64,000 nucleotides of DNA from Enorma massiliensis phI (GCF_000311845.1 NZ_HE978574.1:939612-1003611), one strand, 5' to 3'; shown: positions 25,956-35,945, counted from the first letter of the stretch. Notes: generated from the letters alone by a model not told the origin. A program made the numbers and translations.

Positions 25956-26636
25956 ATGAAGACGCTTGTCATTGTGCCAGCATATAACGAACAAGAATCG
26001 ATTATTTCCACTATTGAAGAGCTTCTGCGCGAGGCACCTGACTTTGATTACCTAATCGTAAATGATGGGTCGAGCGATAGAACACGCGCGATATGTGTGG
26101 AGCGCGGTTACAGTATGCTTGACCTTCCTTGTAATATTGGTTTAACCGGTGGTTTTCAGGCAGGGATGAAATACGCTTTTCGGCACGGATACGATACTGC
26201 CATTCAATTTGATGCCGACGGCCAGCATCGCCCCGAGTTTATTGGCTCTATGGTTAAAGCTATGGTCGAGTGCGATGCGGATATCGTGATAGGCTCTCGA
26301 TTTGTATCCGAGAAGAAGTCCCATTCGCCGCGAATGATTGGCTCGCGTCTGATTTGCGGCATGGTGCGACTAACCACGGGGAAGGTGCTAACCGATCCCA
26401 CCTCGGGAATGCGGCTGTTCAACCGCAAGATGATTGAGGCTTTTGCATCGAAAAACGATTTCGGCCCCGAGCCAGATTCGATTGCTTACCTTATGCATCA
26501 TGGTGCCAAGGTTGTGGAAGTGCAGGTTGAAATGCGTGAGCGACGAGCCGGTGAAAGCTATTTGAACTTTGCTCGCTCCATTGAGTATATGCTCCGTACT
26601 TGTGTGTCTATCCTATTTGTACAATGGTTTAGGTGA
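25956..26636 (+). CDS. GT2 glycosyltransferase (dolichyl-phosphate mannose synthase-like)
   Basis: 226 residues. GT-A fold start MKTLVIVPAYNEQESI, the DGSSDRT motif and DADGQHRPE as the metal-binding DxD. No C-terminal membrane segments, typical of polyprenyl-phosphate sugar synthases paired with a small membrane protein. Start ATG 25956 follows AGGGGGT; the frame is open 10 codons further upstream. The adjacent DUF2304 gene is its usual partner. Probably makes a polyprenyl-linked sugar or adds a sugar in surface-polysaccharide assembly. Confidence 0.88.
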   Translation: MKTLVIVPAYNEQESIISTIEELLREAPDFDYLIVNDGSSDRTRAICVERGYSMLDLPCNIGLTGGFQAGMKYAFRHGYDTAIQFDADGQHRPEFIGSMVKAMVECDADIVIGSRFVSEKKSHSPRMIGSRLICGMVRLTTGKVLTDPTSGMRLFNRKMIEAFASKNDFGPEPDSIAYLMHHGAKVVEVQVEMRERRAGESYLNFARSIEYMLRTCVSILFVQWFR

Positions 26637-26641
26637 TTGAG

Positions 26642-26970
26642 ATGACTGCTGCTCTTCGTATTTTTTGCTCGTCGGTGCCGTGCTGGTACTTGCATTCGTT
26701 GTTTTGAAGCTAAAAAAGGCGGAATTTGAAGTAACAGACTCTCTGTTTTGGCTCGTTGCTGTAGTGCTGCTTGCCGTGATGGCTCTGTTCCCACAATGGG
26801 TTTACGCGCTCTCCGAGCTGCTTGGATTCGAGTCTCCGTCTAATTGCGTGTTCTTGCTAGTAATCGCTGCGCTTACAATGCGCATTTTTACTCTTAACGC
26901 AAGACTCGCCCGCCTGCGTACAAAAGTGAATTCATTGATTCAGGAAATTGCGCTCAGGGAGAAAGAGTAG
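26642..26970 (+). pseudogene. DUF2304 membrane protein, frameshifted at a T tract
   Basis: Small membrane protein usually encoded after a GT2 of this type. ATG 26642 reads MTAALRIF and then leaves frame; the frame starting at 26665 reads LLVGAVLVLAFVVLKLKK and runs to 26970 with two membrane helices and a charged coiled-coil end. The break coincides with six T at 26661-26666. One added T joins the frames into MTAALRIFLLVGAVLVLAFV, the family N-terminus. Either a sequencing or assembly homopolymer error, a real mutation, or slippage-based control. AGGTGA before the ATG supports that start. Confidence 0.75.
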
Positions 26971-26981
26971 GGGGCTATGTC

Positions 26982-27767
26982 GTGATTCCTAAAACTATTC
27001 ACTACATATGGTTTGGTGGAAAAGAGCTTCCCAAGAGTGCTCAAGGTTATATTGAAACTTGGAAGAAGTTTTGTCCTGATTATACGATCATGCGTTGGGA
27101 CGAAGCGAACTTTGACGTGACGGTTAATGATTATGTTCGAGAGGCATTTGAGTCTAAGAAATGGGCTTTTGTAAGTGATTATGTTCGTCTTTGGGTCCTG
27201 GTAAACCACGGCGGTATATATATGGATACCGATGTTGAGCTCACAGCTCCACTCGATGAGTTCCTTATTCATCGAGCTTTTTCTGGCTTCGAGTCGAACA
27301 CTTCTATTCCGACCGGGTTAATGGCATGTGAGAAGGGGTTTCCACTTTTCTGCGAGTTACTTCATGATTATGACGATCGTAAGTTCATCAAGCCTGATGG
27401 ATCTTTTGATACCACAACAAATGTCGTTGCCATCACAAACACCTGTCTCAAGCACGGTCTGGTATTAAATAATAAGTTTCAAGAACCTTGCGGCCTTGCT
27501 TTGTATCCGAATGACTGGTTCTGTCCAAAAAGCCATGATACGGGAGAGATTAATCTTACGAAGAACACCCATGCAATTCATCATTTCAATGGATCATGGC
27601 TCGACTCCATAGAGCATGAATTAATCGAACGGCGTCAAGTTTTTCTTCTTAGACATCCTAGTTGCCCTCCTCGCTTGGCTGGGGCTTGGATTAGGCTTGT
27701 TCATGGATGCAAGACCGGCGACTTCGCCCCCTTCATTAAGATGTTGAAAATGAGTATTGGACAGTAG
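26982..27767 (+). CDS. GT32-type glycosyltransferase (capsular polysaccharide)
   Basis: 261 residues. Begins IPKTIHYIWFGGKELPKSA, followed by WAFVSDYVRLWVLVNHGGIYMDTDVEL, where DTD is the DxD that binds the nucleotide sugar and metal; this is the Och1/TcdA-like capsular glycosyltransferase pattern. C-terminal HHFNGSWLDS is also typical. GTG start 26982, 11 bases after the DUF2304 stop; co-transcribed. Probably transfers hexose or HexNAc to the growing repeat unit. GC about 45 percent. Confidence 0.88.
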   Translation: MIPKTIHYIWFGGKELPKSAQGYIETWKKFCPDYTIMRWDEANFDVTVNDYVREAFESKKWAFVSDYVRLWVLVNHGGIYMDTDVELTAPLDEFLIHRAFSGFESNTSIPTGLMACEKGFPLFCELLHDYDDRKFIKPDGSFDTTTNVVAITNTCLKHGLVLNNKFQEPCGLALYPNDWFCPKSHDTGEINLTKNTHAIHHFNGSWLDSIEHELIERRQVFLLRHPSCPPRLAGAWIRLVHGCKTGDFAPFIKMLKMSIGQ

Positions 27768-27776
27768 GGGTAATCT

Positions 27777-28883
27777 ATGACAAAACGAGTTCTTCTTGTC
27801 TTTGGTACACGGCCAGAAGGCATAAAAATGTGTCCACTCGTGAATGAGCTTAAGGCTCATCCCGAGTTCGAGGTTTTAGTATGTGACACTGGTCAGCATA
27901 GAGAAATGCTCAAACAGGTCCTTGATGTATTCCAAGTGGTTCCTGACTTTAATCTCGAGATAATGAAGCCTGGCCAGACTTTGTTCGACATTACATCTGA
28001 TGTAATGGTGCGTTGCAAGGCGGTTTTCGAGGATGTACGGCCGGATATAGTGCTCGTGCACGGAGACACCTCTACGTCGTTTGCTGCGGCTTTGGCTGCC
28101 TTTTACCTCCATATTCCCGTTGGTCATGTTGAGGCTGGCTTGCGGACGTACGATACTCATTCTCCATGGCCGGAGGAATTCAATCGCCAGGCTGTTGACA
28201 GCTTGTCCGACCTCTATTTTGCTCCAACGGAAGTTTCTCGTAAGAACCTTTGCAGCGAGGGCAAAGATAGCTCCCGCGTATTTGTCACGGGGAATACAGG
28301 CATTGATGCGCTACGCACTACCGTGAAAACTGATTACTACCATCCCATTCTTGACTGGGCCTCTGGCTCAAGGTTAATTCTTCTTACTGCTCATCGCCGG
28401 GAAAACCTTGGTGCGCCAATGCATAATATGTTTCGCGCGATTCGTCGCGTGCTCGACGAACATGATGATGTTAAAGCCGTTTTTCCTGTTCATCTGAATC
28501 CGGCGGTACGAGATGTAGCCTCTGAGATGTTCGAAGGCTGTGACCGCATTCGCCTTATTGATCCGTTGGATGTATTTGCGTTTCATAATTTTCTAGCCCG
28601 TTGCCACTCTGTACTCACTGATAGCGGCGGTATCCAGGAGGAGGCTCCTGGACTCGGAAAGCCTGTACTTGTGATGAGAGATACTACTGAACGCCCCGAA
28701 GGGATTGACGCTGGAACGCTTAAGCTTGCTGGAACGAGTGAGGAATCGATCTATCGGGCATTTACGGACTTGCTTGATAACGAGGCTATGTATGAAGCGA
28801 TGAGTTCGGCTTCTAATCCCTATGGCGATGGTCACGCCTCCGAACGCATTGCTGACGTGCTGAGGGGATACCTCGCTTTGTGA
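27777..28883 (+). CDS. wecB: UDP-N-acetylglucosamine 2-epimerase (non-hydrolysing)
   Basis: 368 residues, the standard length. Converts UDP-GlcNAc to UDP-ManNAc, a precursor for ManNAc or ManNAcA-containing polysaccharide. Seen: VFGTRPEGIKMCPLV, VHGDTSTSFAAALAAFY, GHVEAGLRTYDTHSPWPEEFNR, TAHRRENLG, and DSGGIQEEAPGLGKPVLVMRDTTERPEG, all family signatures. Start 9 bases after the preceding gene; last plus-strand gene before a strong terminator. No wecC-type dehydrogenase is visible, suggesting ManNAc itself is used or wecC lies elsewhere. Confidence 0.95.
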   Translation: MTKRVLLVFGTRPEGIKMCPLVNELKAHPEFEVLVCDTGQHREMLKQVLDVFQVVPDFNLEIMKPGQTLFDITSDVMVRCKAVFEDVRPDIVLVHGDTSTSFAAALAAFYLHIPVGHVEAGLRTYDTHSPWPEEFNRQAVDSLSDLYFAPTEVSRKNLCSEGKDSSRVFVTGNTGIDALRTTVKTDYYHPILDWASGSRLILLTAHRRENLGAPMHNMFRAIRRVLDEHDDVKAVFPVHLNPAVRDVASEMFEGCDRIRLIDPLDVFAFHNFLARCHSVLTDSGGIQEEAPGLGKPVLVMRDTTERPEGIDAGTLKLAGTSEESIYRAFTDLLDNEAMYEAMSSASNPYGDGHASERIADVLRGYLAL

Positions 28884-28905
28884 TTGCTGGTTAACACGTG
28901 TAATT

Positions 28906-28948
28906 GCGGGCCCTGAATATCCCTCCGGAACAAAAGGGCCCGCTTTTT
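28906..28948. terminator. Bidirectional terminator after wecB
   Basis: Arms GCGGGCCC (28906-28913) and GGGCCCGC (28936-28943), then TTTTT, between convergent wecB and the flippase gene. Confidence 0.85.
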
Positions 28949-28957
28949 CAACATATG

Positions 28958-30475
28958 TTAATGGTGGAAACGAACTAATACTTTTCTTACGATTTCTCGC
29001 TCGTATTCGTTAAAACAGAAACGCTGGGCTACGAGTAGGTACAGAATAAAGAAGCCTATACCAAAGCAGATGAGCGCTCCCCACCCTTGGATGTTCAGGC
29101 TATTCCAAATAAACAATCCAATTAATCCCATGAAAATCAAAGGCAGAATTATTCTCGCTATATTCTTCCAGAAAGCTGGGATATCTAAACCAATTCTTTT
29201 CCAATAGTATAGATTCATGATTATGCAGTTTCCAATAATGACGGAAATGGCAGAAGCTATGCTTGCACCCACGATTCCAATTACATTAACAAGGGGTATC
29301 GTGATAGCGATGTTCAGGATAGCAAGCCCGGAGTTGAGATAGCCACGGAACTGATAGCGGTTAACAACTTGAAGAATCGTGAGTCCAAGGTTTTGAATGA
29401 TATCAACGGTATAGGGAATCATGACAATGAGCGCGACCAGGTAGGCTTCTTGGTAACCTTCTCCAGCCCAAAGACGGATGAACTCGGGGCCAAGAATGGC
29501 GAATGCCAGCAAGATGAATAATGAGACATATAAAGAAATTCTCCCAACCGTGATAAACAGGCTGGAAGCTTCTTTCTCAGGATGCTTTGAATGAAGATAT
29601 AGATCTGTAATTTTTGGTAAAAAAACTGTGGCAACCGTAGTGCCGATAACAATGTAAACCGAGTAAATCTGGGCACCGATGGCGAAGACGGCAACATCTT
29701 CAGCACCACGGAAATATCCGAGTACAAGTTGGCCTGACTTCCAGAACACTTGATCAGAGAGTGCAACGAGAACGGCGGCAGACGAAAACCGGAGCATCTC
29801 TTTAACGAGCTGCTTATCCATGCCATGGTATGTATATCGGGTTTTCAATACGCTTTGAGCAAAAACACGTTGAAGAATTGCGCAAAGCAAGTTTGCGCCG
29901 AGCGTGCAACACGCAACCATGAACGCAGACGGCCATATTCTCATGCAAATTAAGACGAGACATGGCTGAAGCAAGGCTGTAAACAGTTGAGTACCTTTAA
30001 GGAATACAAAGCGTTCGTGGGCGGTAATTACGGCGATGTTGATCGTATTGTTCATGATGACGACCATATCGATTGCCAGCACGACAAACATCATCCCCAT
30101 CTCGTGGAGTTGGGGAGATGTGAAGGAGTTTGCGTAAACTCGAACCGAGATGAATCCGACAATTGTGATTACTGCTACTGCTATTGCAGAAATGACCCAG
30201 TGGATACGTTTCGCTATCGCGAGAGTATTTTCCATCTTCTCGCGGTCGCCTTCGAGATATGCCTTGCTGTAGAACTTTGTGATTCCAGCGGCAAGTACTG
30301 TATTGATGACAGTAAGATATGCCATGATTGAACCGACGAGCTGGTAGACTCCGTATTCTGCTTTGCCTATTCCCGCCAGAAGAAGTGGGACATATATTAA
30401 TTGCACTACAATCTGAGTGATTGAATATGCATAGGACATAAGTACGCCGGCTTGACGATTGGAGACTGCCCGCAT
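28958..30475 (-). CDS. Polysaccharide repeat-unit flippase (Wzx/MATE-like)
   Basis: 505 residues with about 12-14 membrane helices. The N-terminus (SNRQAGVLMSYAYSITQIVVQLIYVPLLL) and the pattern GKAEYGVYQLVGSIMAYL are those of polysaccharide-biosynthesis flippases, which move lipid-linked repeats across the membrane. It stands alone on the minus strand, divergent from the GT2 gene at 30550, so a shared promoter region lies at 30476-30549. The polymerase partner (Wzy) was not identified with certainty; the 704-codon membrane gene at 37579 is not a clear Wzy. Confidence 0.88.
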   Translation of the reverse strand: MRAVSNRQAGVLMSYAYSITQIVVQLIYVPLLLAGIGKAEYGVYQLVGSIMAYLTVINTVLAAGITKFYSKAYLEGDREKMENTLAIAKRIHWVISAIAVAVITIVGFISVRVYANSFTSPQLHEMGMMFVVLAIDMVVIMNNTINIAVITAHERFVFLKGTQLFTALLQPCLVLICMRIWPSAFMVACCTLGANLLCAILQRVFAQSVLKTRYTYHGMDKQLVKEMLRFSSAAVLVALSDQVFWKSGQLVLGYFRGAEDVAVFAIGAQIYSVYIVIGTTVATVFLPKITDLYLHSKHPEKEASSLFITVGRISLYVSLFILLAFAILGPEFIRLWAGEGYQEAYLVALIVMIPYTVDIIQNLGLTILQVVNRYQFRGYLNSGLAILNIAITIPLVNVIGIVGASIASAISVIIGNCIIMNLYYWKRIGLDIPAFWKNIARIILPLIFMGLIGLFIWNSLNIQGWGALICFGIGFFILYLLVAQRFCFNEYEREIVRKVLVRFHH

Positions 30476-30549
30476 AGGCCCTTTCCTTTACACTGAATTC
30501 TGCAACGATAACTATATAGGAGAAACTCTACCCGTTTGAGGAGGATAAC

Positions 30550-31431
30550 GTGATTCGGAATCTTTGCATTTTTACACCTACGTATAATCGATCCTACACA
30601 TTACCTAAGCTGTATGAAAGTTTGATAGGCCAGGATTGCGCAGACTTCGTCTGGATGATTGTGGACGATGGTTCTACGGATTCCACCGAGGAGCTGGTTA
30701 ATCACTTTGTTTCTGAAGGAAGAATCGAGATTCAGTATTACAGGATTGAAAACGGTGGTAAGCAGCGAGCTTACAACTATGCCGTTGAAAAATGCGAAAA
30801 CCCTCTTTTCATGTGTGTTGACTCTGATGATGTTCTAACTCCAAATGCGGTTCAAGTTCTTCTTTCTGAATGGGAAAAGGTCTCTGACGATCAGCGCATT
30901 GCCGGCATAGCGGTTCCTCGGACCGCCTTGAATGACATGTTTCCCGAACAAGTTCGATGTAAGCTTGCTGATATCTATCATAAGTATAATTATCGTGGCG
31001 AGACAATAATTATGGAGCGAACGGAAATTGCCAAGCAGTATCTATTTGTAGTGGAGTGTGGGGAAAAATTTATTCCTGAGGTATATGTCTTCGATCAAAT
31101 CGATCGTGATTTTTATCACTACTGCATTGGAAGTGAACTGTGCCACGGCGAATACCTCGAAGATGGATACTCGAGGAACTATGGAAAACTACTTCTGTCG
31201 AGCCCATTAAGTTATGCTCGTTATAAGCTTCAGTGTTCTGAATTTTCGAATGATGCGCTGACAAGAACCAAGGAACTGATCCTCTACCTTGTTTGGATGA
31301 GGATAGCCGGTAAAACTGTGAAAGAATCTCTCGGGAAGACTCCACAGAATCTTCGTTCTGCTGCCTGCTTGCTGGTGCTACCCTCGCGTCTCGCGTACCA
31401 TGTCGTATTAAAGGCTATGTCGGACAACTAG
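30550..31431 (+). CDS. GT2 family glycosyltransferase
   Basis: 293 residues. GT-A start LCIFTPTYNRSYTLPKLYESL, then WMIVDDGSTDSTEEL and CVDSDDVLTPNAV as the DxD region. Member of the repeat-unit-building transferases; donor and acceptor cannot be assigned. GTG start 30550 with GAGGAG upstream. Ends 2 bases before the convergent GT4 pseudogene, without an obvious terminator. Confidence 0.85.
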   Translation: MIRNLCIFTPTYNRSYTLPKLYESLIGQDCADFVWMIVDDGSTDSTEELVNHFVSEGRIEIQYYRIENGGKQRAYNYAVEKCENPLFMCVDSDDVLTPNAVQVLLSEWEKVSDDQRIAGIAVPRTALNDMFPEQVRCKLADIYHKYNYRGETIIMERTEIAKQYLFVVECGEKFIPEVYVFDQIDRDFYHYCIGSELCHGEYLEDGYSRNYGKLLLSSPLSYARYKLQCSEFSNDALTRTKELILYLVWMRIAGKTVKESLGKTPQNLRSAACLLVLPSRLAYHVVLKAMSDN

Positions 31432-31433
31432 TA

Positions 31434-32572
31434 TCAATGCCCATCTTCCAGTGCTTGAATGAGGTTTTCCGTAGTCTTTTTCCATGTAAGAGTATCTTCG
31501 ACATGAGATCGTACTCTTGAACCCGCTTCCTTTAATGCAGCTGGATGGTCAAGATAGGCGGCAATCGCTTCGGAAATGGTTCGAGGGTCCGTATCTTTAA
31601 GTATGATTCCATGGCTTGGATCCGGAATAACCTCTTCTGCGCCCCCTGTGTCCGAAACGATTATTGCGCATCCGTATGCCGCAGCTTCGAGAAGCACGGT
31701 GGGGAGGCCTTCGGGATAGTCTGTCGGAAGGCAGAAAATGTCAGCCTGTTTAAACAATGCAGATAAGTCTGATTGGGTAAGTGATCCGACAAAATGTATC
31801 TGCTCATTAGCAAAATCGTTAATTATTGATTCGAGAGGGCCAGAGCCAGCAATAATTAGATGGAGCTTGTAATCTTGCTTAACTAGAGCTTTGCACGCCT
31901 GAATTATTTTAAGAACGCCCTTCTCTTTAATCAGACGCCCAGCGAAAACGACAAGCGGCGCATCAGATATGGCGAACTCTTCTCTCCAGTCATGTTCGCT
32001 GGAAAGACCACGATACTCACCAGCGTCGATACAGTTCGTAAGGGTACCCTCAGCTTGAATGCCAAAAGTCCGAAGCCAAATGACTCCGCGTTGAGAGACA
32101 GAGAAAAACGAGTTGATCCACGTCGAATCAATCGAGTGGCTGCGCGTTCATAGAGGCGCATGATTTTGCCCATGAATCCTGTGTCGTCAGAAATGTATCC
32201 AGAGCTATGGTCGATAACAATCGGATTTAGCCTCTGATTTTCTGCGATCTTTTTTCCAAGAAGACACAACGGATAATAGCGTGTATTGATAACAATTGCG
32301 TCAAAATGATAATTGTAAAGCTTGCGAAGCGCATGCCAGAAGGCTGGTCCAGGAATAATGAGTGGAAAGCGGTCATTCATGATTGAAACAGAGGGAACTT
32401 CTATGACCTCTATTCCATGAAATTGAGGGCGGCGGCCTCCATGAGAAGAAGTTATTACTGTTACCGAATGGTTGGCGGAGGCAAGCCCGCGTGCAAGATT
32501 GCTTGTATAACGCTCAACACCACCAAGATGTGGTAGATAATACGCGGAGAAAATACCGATTCTCATCTGCAT
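31434..32572 (-). pseudogene. GT4 family glycosyltransferase, frame-disrupted
   Basis: The 5' part from ATG 32572 or 32566 (MRIGIFSAYYLPHLGGVERYTSN) gives a GT4 N-terminal domain; the 3' part in another frame gives the donor domain (LVVFAGRLIKEKGVLKIIQA, then ADIFCLPTDYPEGLPTVLLEAAAYG, with the catalytic EGLPTVLLEA region). The frames must join between about 32115 and 32150, around ...AATRLIR / STWINSFFSVSQRG. No homopolymer is there. The net loss is one base modulo three, possibly a short deletion at the repeated CGACG. Together the parts would give about 380 residues, full length. Non-functional as written unless the break is a sequence error. Confidence 0.8.
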
Positions 32573-32579
32573 CAGTTTT

Positions 32580-33560
32580 CTATTTGGTGATTGCAAAAAG
32601 ATAGAATAGAGGCTTAATTAGATGTAGTTTGCACGCCAGCGCGGTCCCTCCAACTCCAAGTCGAATTTTTAGCGTTTGTCCTTTCGGGATTAGAAAGCCA
32701 ATATAGGGATTGGATTTCCAGTTAGGGAATTGCTTTTCAGCATCATTTTTTACGAATGCGAGTTTTTCCTCCATGAGCTTGACGCCGCAGCCGCGATTGA
32801 ACACTGCGAGAGCGTTGACCATATTGGCGATATACGCGTATTCGATAACACGCTGCTTTTCCTCTGAGAGGGAAGCCAAGTCATAGCGTTCATGCAGCAT
32901 GGAGAAGATTTGTGACATCATTCTCTCGTGATTCTTCTTGTATGTCATTGTCCCGGTGATCGAGTTTGAATTGAAGTAATAGAAATAGCCCGCATATGGT
33001 ATGACTTCATATGTTGCATTGCAGCAGTAGGCGGAAAGGCTGAAGAAAATATCTTCGCCACAAGCGATGTCTGAGAAGTTCAGATGGTTTGAGCGGAGAA
33101 AGCTCATTTTGAATAGCTTGGTGCAGGCAAGGGCATAGGTAACTGTGCTCCAAACTGAATTGGACATGATGTGTTGAGAGAGCTTGCCCTCTACATCCCT
33201 AATATATCCGCCTACGATAATGTCTGCATTGGATGCCGAGGCTGCTCGGAAATAAGTTTCTAGATAGTCATTTTTAACGTAGTCATCGCTGTCTACAAAC
33301 ATAACGTATTCACCGCGGGCATATTCAAGGGCATGTTCGCGTGTTCTACCGAGACCAAGATTTCGCTCATTTTCAAGCACGACGATACGTTCGGGATATC
33401 GGGCTTCATAAGAGCGAAGTATTCCAATGCTATTGTCGGGACTGCAATCGTTAACGCAAATTATTTCATAATCATTAAACGTTTGATTGAGAAGGCTATC
33501 AAGACAACGCTCGAGATAGTGCTCTACGTTATAAACAGGAACAACGACTGATATCTTCAT
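32580..33560 (-). CDS. GT2 family glycosyltransferase
   Basis: 326 residues: KISVVVPVYNVEHYLERCLDSLL, VNDCSPDNS, FVDSDDYVKNDYLE (DxD), and a C-terminal region typical of EpsJ/WcaA-type transferases. Its TAG stop overlaps the leader of the following GT4 pseudogene by a few bases, so the two form an operon. Donor and acceptor unknown. Confidence 0.87.
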   Translation of the reverse strand: MKISVVVPVYNVEHYLERCLDSLLNQTFNDYEIICVNDCSPDNSIGILRSYEARYPERIVVLENERNLGLGRTREHALEYARGEYVMFVDSDDYVKNDYLETYFRAASASNADIIVGGYIRDVEGKLSQHIMSNSVWSTVTYALACTKLFKMSFLRSNHLNFSDIACGEDIFFSLSAYCCNATYEVIPYAGYFYYFNSNSITGTMTYKKNHERMMSQIFSMLHERYDLASLSEEKQRVIEYAYIANMVNALAVFNRGCGVKLMEEKLAFVKNDAEKQFPNWKSNPYIGFLIPKGQTLKIRLGVGGTALACKLHLIKPLFYLFAITK

Positions 33561-34386
33561 TGATTTCCCTCATGCGTCGAATTAACATGAATGAGATTTT
33601 AGCGCAATTGACAGATAAGGGCTGAACATAGCGACAGCGCATAAAATGGATGGACGAGCGCGAGTCGGGATCATAATGGGTGATAAGTTTTTCCCGCCAA
33701 AGAAGCGAAGTGACAAGCGAGCAATTCGACAGAAACCAATATCCTGGCTTTGTGAATATGTATAGCAAGAAGCGCTTGCCTGGGGAGAGCATAGATACTG
33801 GACGGCCGGAAACGGGGGAGCTGCGTTGGTGCTGCCGATTCGACTGGTTTTCGTATTTGGTGAAAGCAAGTTGATGCCATTGCGTTGTTCACCTACTTAG
33901 GCCATGCCCTGGCGTGAATGGCTCGCTGCGCAGGATGAACAGCCCGATCGAGGGAGGGGCCAACGGCCAGATCAGGGACATGCTCGGGAACCACCGCGGA
34001 CTGTCGTTCATGTGCAGGGTCAAGGCGGTGTTCCCTAATATTAATTGTCGAGCTTTCAGAAAGTTAAATTGAATCCCCGGCAAGACTTGCTGATGCTTTC
34101 AGATAAAAAGCGCCTGCTTTGTTGCTGTGTTACCGTCTAAATAAATGCTTGACTTGCCATGCGTCTTGCAGGCATACCGCACGAATTGGGTGGTTGTTGT
34201 CTTCTATATGAATGCACCCTCCGGTTGTGAAACAAGATTCAAGCAACTACAGCGAGGACAGGCTTTTAATCAATTTCCGGCATCAAAATATAATATGTTC
34301 TAGCTGACTAACCTATCCTACAATATTTCGTGAACATATCTTTACGCTGCGTAAGACTAAGATTGCTTTCTCTAGGAGGTTTGTAC
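33561..34386. other. Decayed intergenic stretch with an insertion-sequence remnant
   Basis: 826 bases without an intact gene. Minus-strand frames at about 33582-33892 overlap and are each broken, suggesting a decayed gene that could not be identified. A transposase fragment lies at 33903-34031. Confidence 0.45.
33903..34031 (+). pseudogene. Transposase fragment (IS256/IS1249-like)
   Basis: In the plus frame from 33903 the peptide reads ...NSPIEGGANGQIRDMLGNHRGLSFMCRVKAVF, matching the C-terminal region of IS1249-type mutator transposases (usually TNN-x-EGG-x-NAQ...HRGL...R-KAVFWW). The Glu of EGG would be the catalytic acid. Only about 43 codons remain, GC-rich against an AT-rich background, with no inverted repeats seen. 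Confidence 0.6.
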
Positions 34387-35889
34387 ATGAAGAGGCGCAC
34401 TTTTTTAGCGGCATGCGCTACGGCAATCGCATCTACTCCTGCGATTGCATTTGCCGAAGAGACGCAGGCAATTGATCCCGCCGATGCATTGAATGCACTT
34501 GGCTCAAATCCCTCTTACGAAGAATTCGTTGATTATGCGGAGAGGTATTTGACCGACATGGATGATCCTCAGCATATGTCATTGGGCGCAAACAATGAGC
34601 CCTCGACATATGCCGGCTCGAATCCATATTGGAGCTCCTCGAACAAGGGTGCAAAAACCTTTTATGATGGAAACGGCAATATCTGGCTCTCGTCTGCGCA
34701 CAAAATTGTAGATGTTTCGAGTTGGCAAGAGGATATTAATTGGAACGCTACTTCCCAAGCTGTTGATGGAGCGGTTTTAAGAATCGGTTACGGGGTGGGT
34801 AATACCGATAGAAAATTTGAGAGAAACCTTTCCGAATGCAGAAGGCTGGGCGTACCGTACGGTGTCTATTTTTATAGCTATGCATATGATGCGTCTTTCG
34901 CACGTAGAGAAGCCCAGTGGCTTTCTACCTTGTTTTCGCGTTATTCGATCGACCGTAATACTCCGGTTTTTTATGATCTTGAACAATTTGAACCTTGGAG
35001 CGGGCATTACCCGCCTACGTCCGTTTCTGCGTATGAGAGCATTGTCGATGGGTTTTTTAGCGTGCTATCTGCCAATGGTTTCTCTAGCCTGCACGTATAC
35101 TCATACAGATCTTATTTGACCACTGGACCACTTGCCAGCGCAAAAATACATTCCCACGTTTCTTGGGTCGCCGAATATAATCCGACGCTGAAGTATTCAA
35201 TTAGCGCTGCTTCGGGAGTTAAAGGCTGGCAGTATACGAGTACTGGAAGCGTGCCTGGCATTTCTGGGCATGCTGATATCAGTGCCTTTAACCTTTCGAT
35301 TCGCTGGACGGGCGGAGGCTATCCTTACGGCTTCCCCGATGTGTATTCATGGACGCCCCACGCTGAAGACATCTTGTGGCTCAAAGAGAATGGTATTGCC
35401 CACGGTTACGGTAATGGATATTTTGGAACATACGATGAAGTCCAACGTGAACAGATGGCTGCATTTATGTATCGAGTGGTAGGGAGCCCTTCCTATAGCC
35501 CGACAGGCGAGGATATGGCAAGATTTCCTGATGTAACTTCTTCGACTCCGCATGCCAAAGAGATTTGGTGGCTTGGCTCGACAAAAATTGCCGAAGGCTA
35601 CGGCGATGGCTCCTACGGTCCGTACGATCCGATTACACGAGAGCAGATGGCGGCGTTTTTATACCGTCTGGCGGGTTTCCCCGACTATGAGCCGTCGACA
35701 GAAGATGCAGCTCGCTTCCCAGATGTTAATGAAGCCACTCCTCATGCAAAGGAAATATGGTGGATGGGTGCCCAGGGGCTTTCTTCGGGCTATAAAGACG
35801 AAGGAGGGATTTACGGTCCGTTCCGGAATATCCTTCGTCTTGACATGGCGGCATTTTTACATCGTTGGCATGACATGTTTGGAGTTTAG
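34387..35889 (+). CDS. Secreted GH25 lysozyme with three SLH domains
   Basis: 500 residues. Signal peptide (KRRTFLAACATAIASTPAIAFA). Residues about 115-315 form a GH25 muramidase: KIVDVSSWQEDINW (first catalytic Asp), VLRIGYGVG, PVFYDLEQFEPW (Asp-x-Glu pair), and WQYTSTGSVPGISGHADISAF. Three SLH repeats follow (about 318-373, 380-437, 443-498), each with FPDV...TPHA(E/K)(D/E)I.WL...GY...R..MAAF.YR. SLH domains bind pyruvylated wall polysaccharide in many bacteria, and a pyruvyltransferase gene is the next gene. ATG 34387 follows GGAGG. Terminator after the stop. Confidence 0.92.
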   Translation: MKRRTFLAACATAIASTPAIAFAEETQAIDPADALNALGSNPSYEEFVDYAERYLTDMDDPQHMSLGANNEPSTYAGSNPYWSSSNKGAKTFYDGNGNIWLSSAHKIVDVSSWQEDINWNATSQAVDGAVLRIGYGVGNTDRKFERNLSECRRLGVPYGVYFYSYAYDASFARREAQWLSTLFSRYSIDRNTPVFYDLEQFEPWSGHYPPTSVSAYESIVDGFFSVLSANGFSSLHVYSYRSYLTTGPLASAKIHSHVSWVAEYNPTLKYSISAASGVKGWQYTSTGSVPGISGHADISAFNLSIRWTGGGYPYGFPDVYSWTPHAEDILWLKENGIAHGYGNGYFGTYDEVQREQMAAFMYRVVGSPSYSPTGEDMARFPDVTSSTPHAKEIWWLGSTKIAEGYGDGSYGPYDPITREQMAAFLYRLAGFPDYEPSTEDAARFPDVNEATPHAKEIWWMGAQGLSSGYKDEGGIYGPFRNILRLDMAAFLHRWHDMFGV

Positions 35890-35908
35890 GGGCTGAGCAA
35901 GATGGTTT

Positions 35909-35945
35909 GGGTCGACAGGTCATTAGGCTGTCGACCCGTTTTTTT
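35909..35945. terminator. Terminator between the GH25-SLH and pyruvyltransferase genes
   Basis: GGGTCGACA (35909-35917) and TGTCGACCC (35929-35937), then G and seven T. It touches the stop codon of the convergent gene. Confidence 0.87.
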
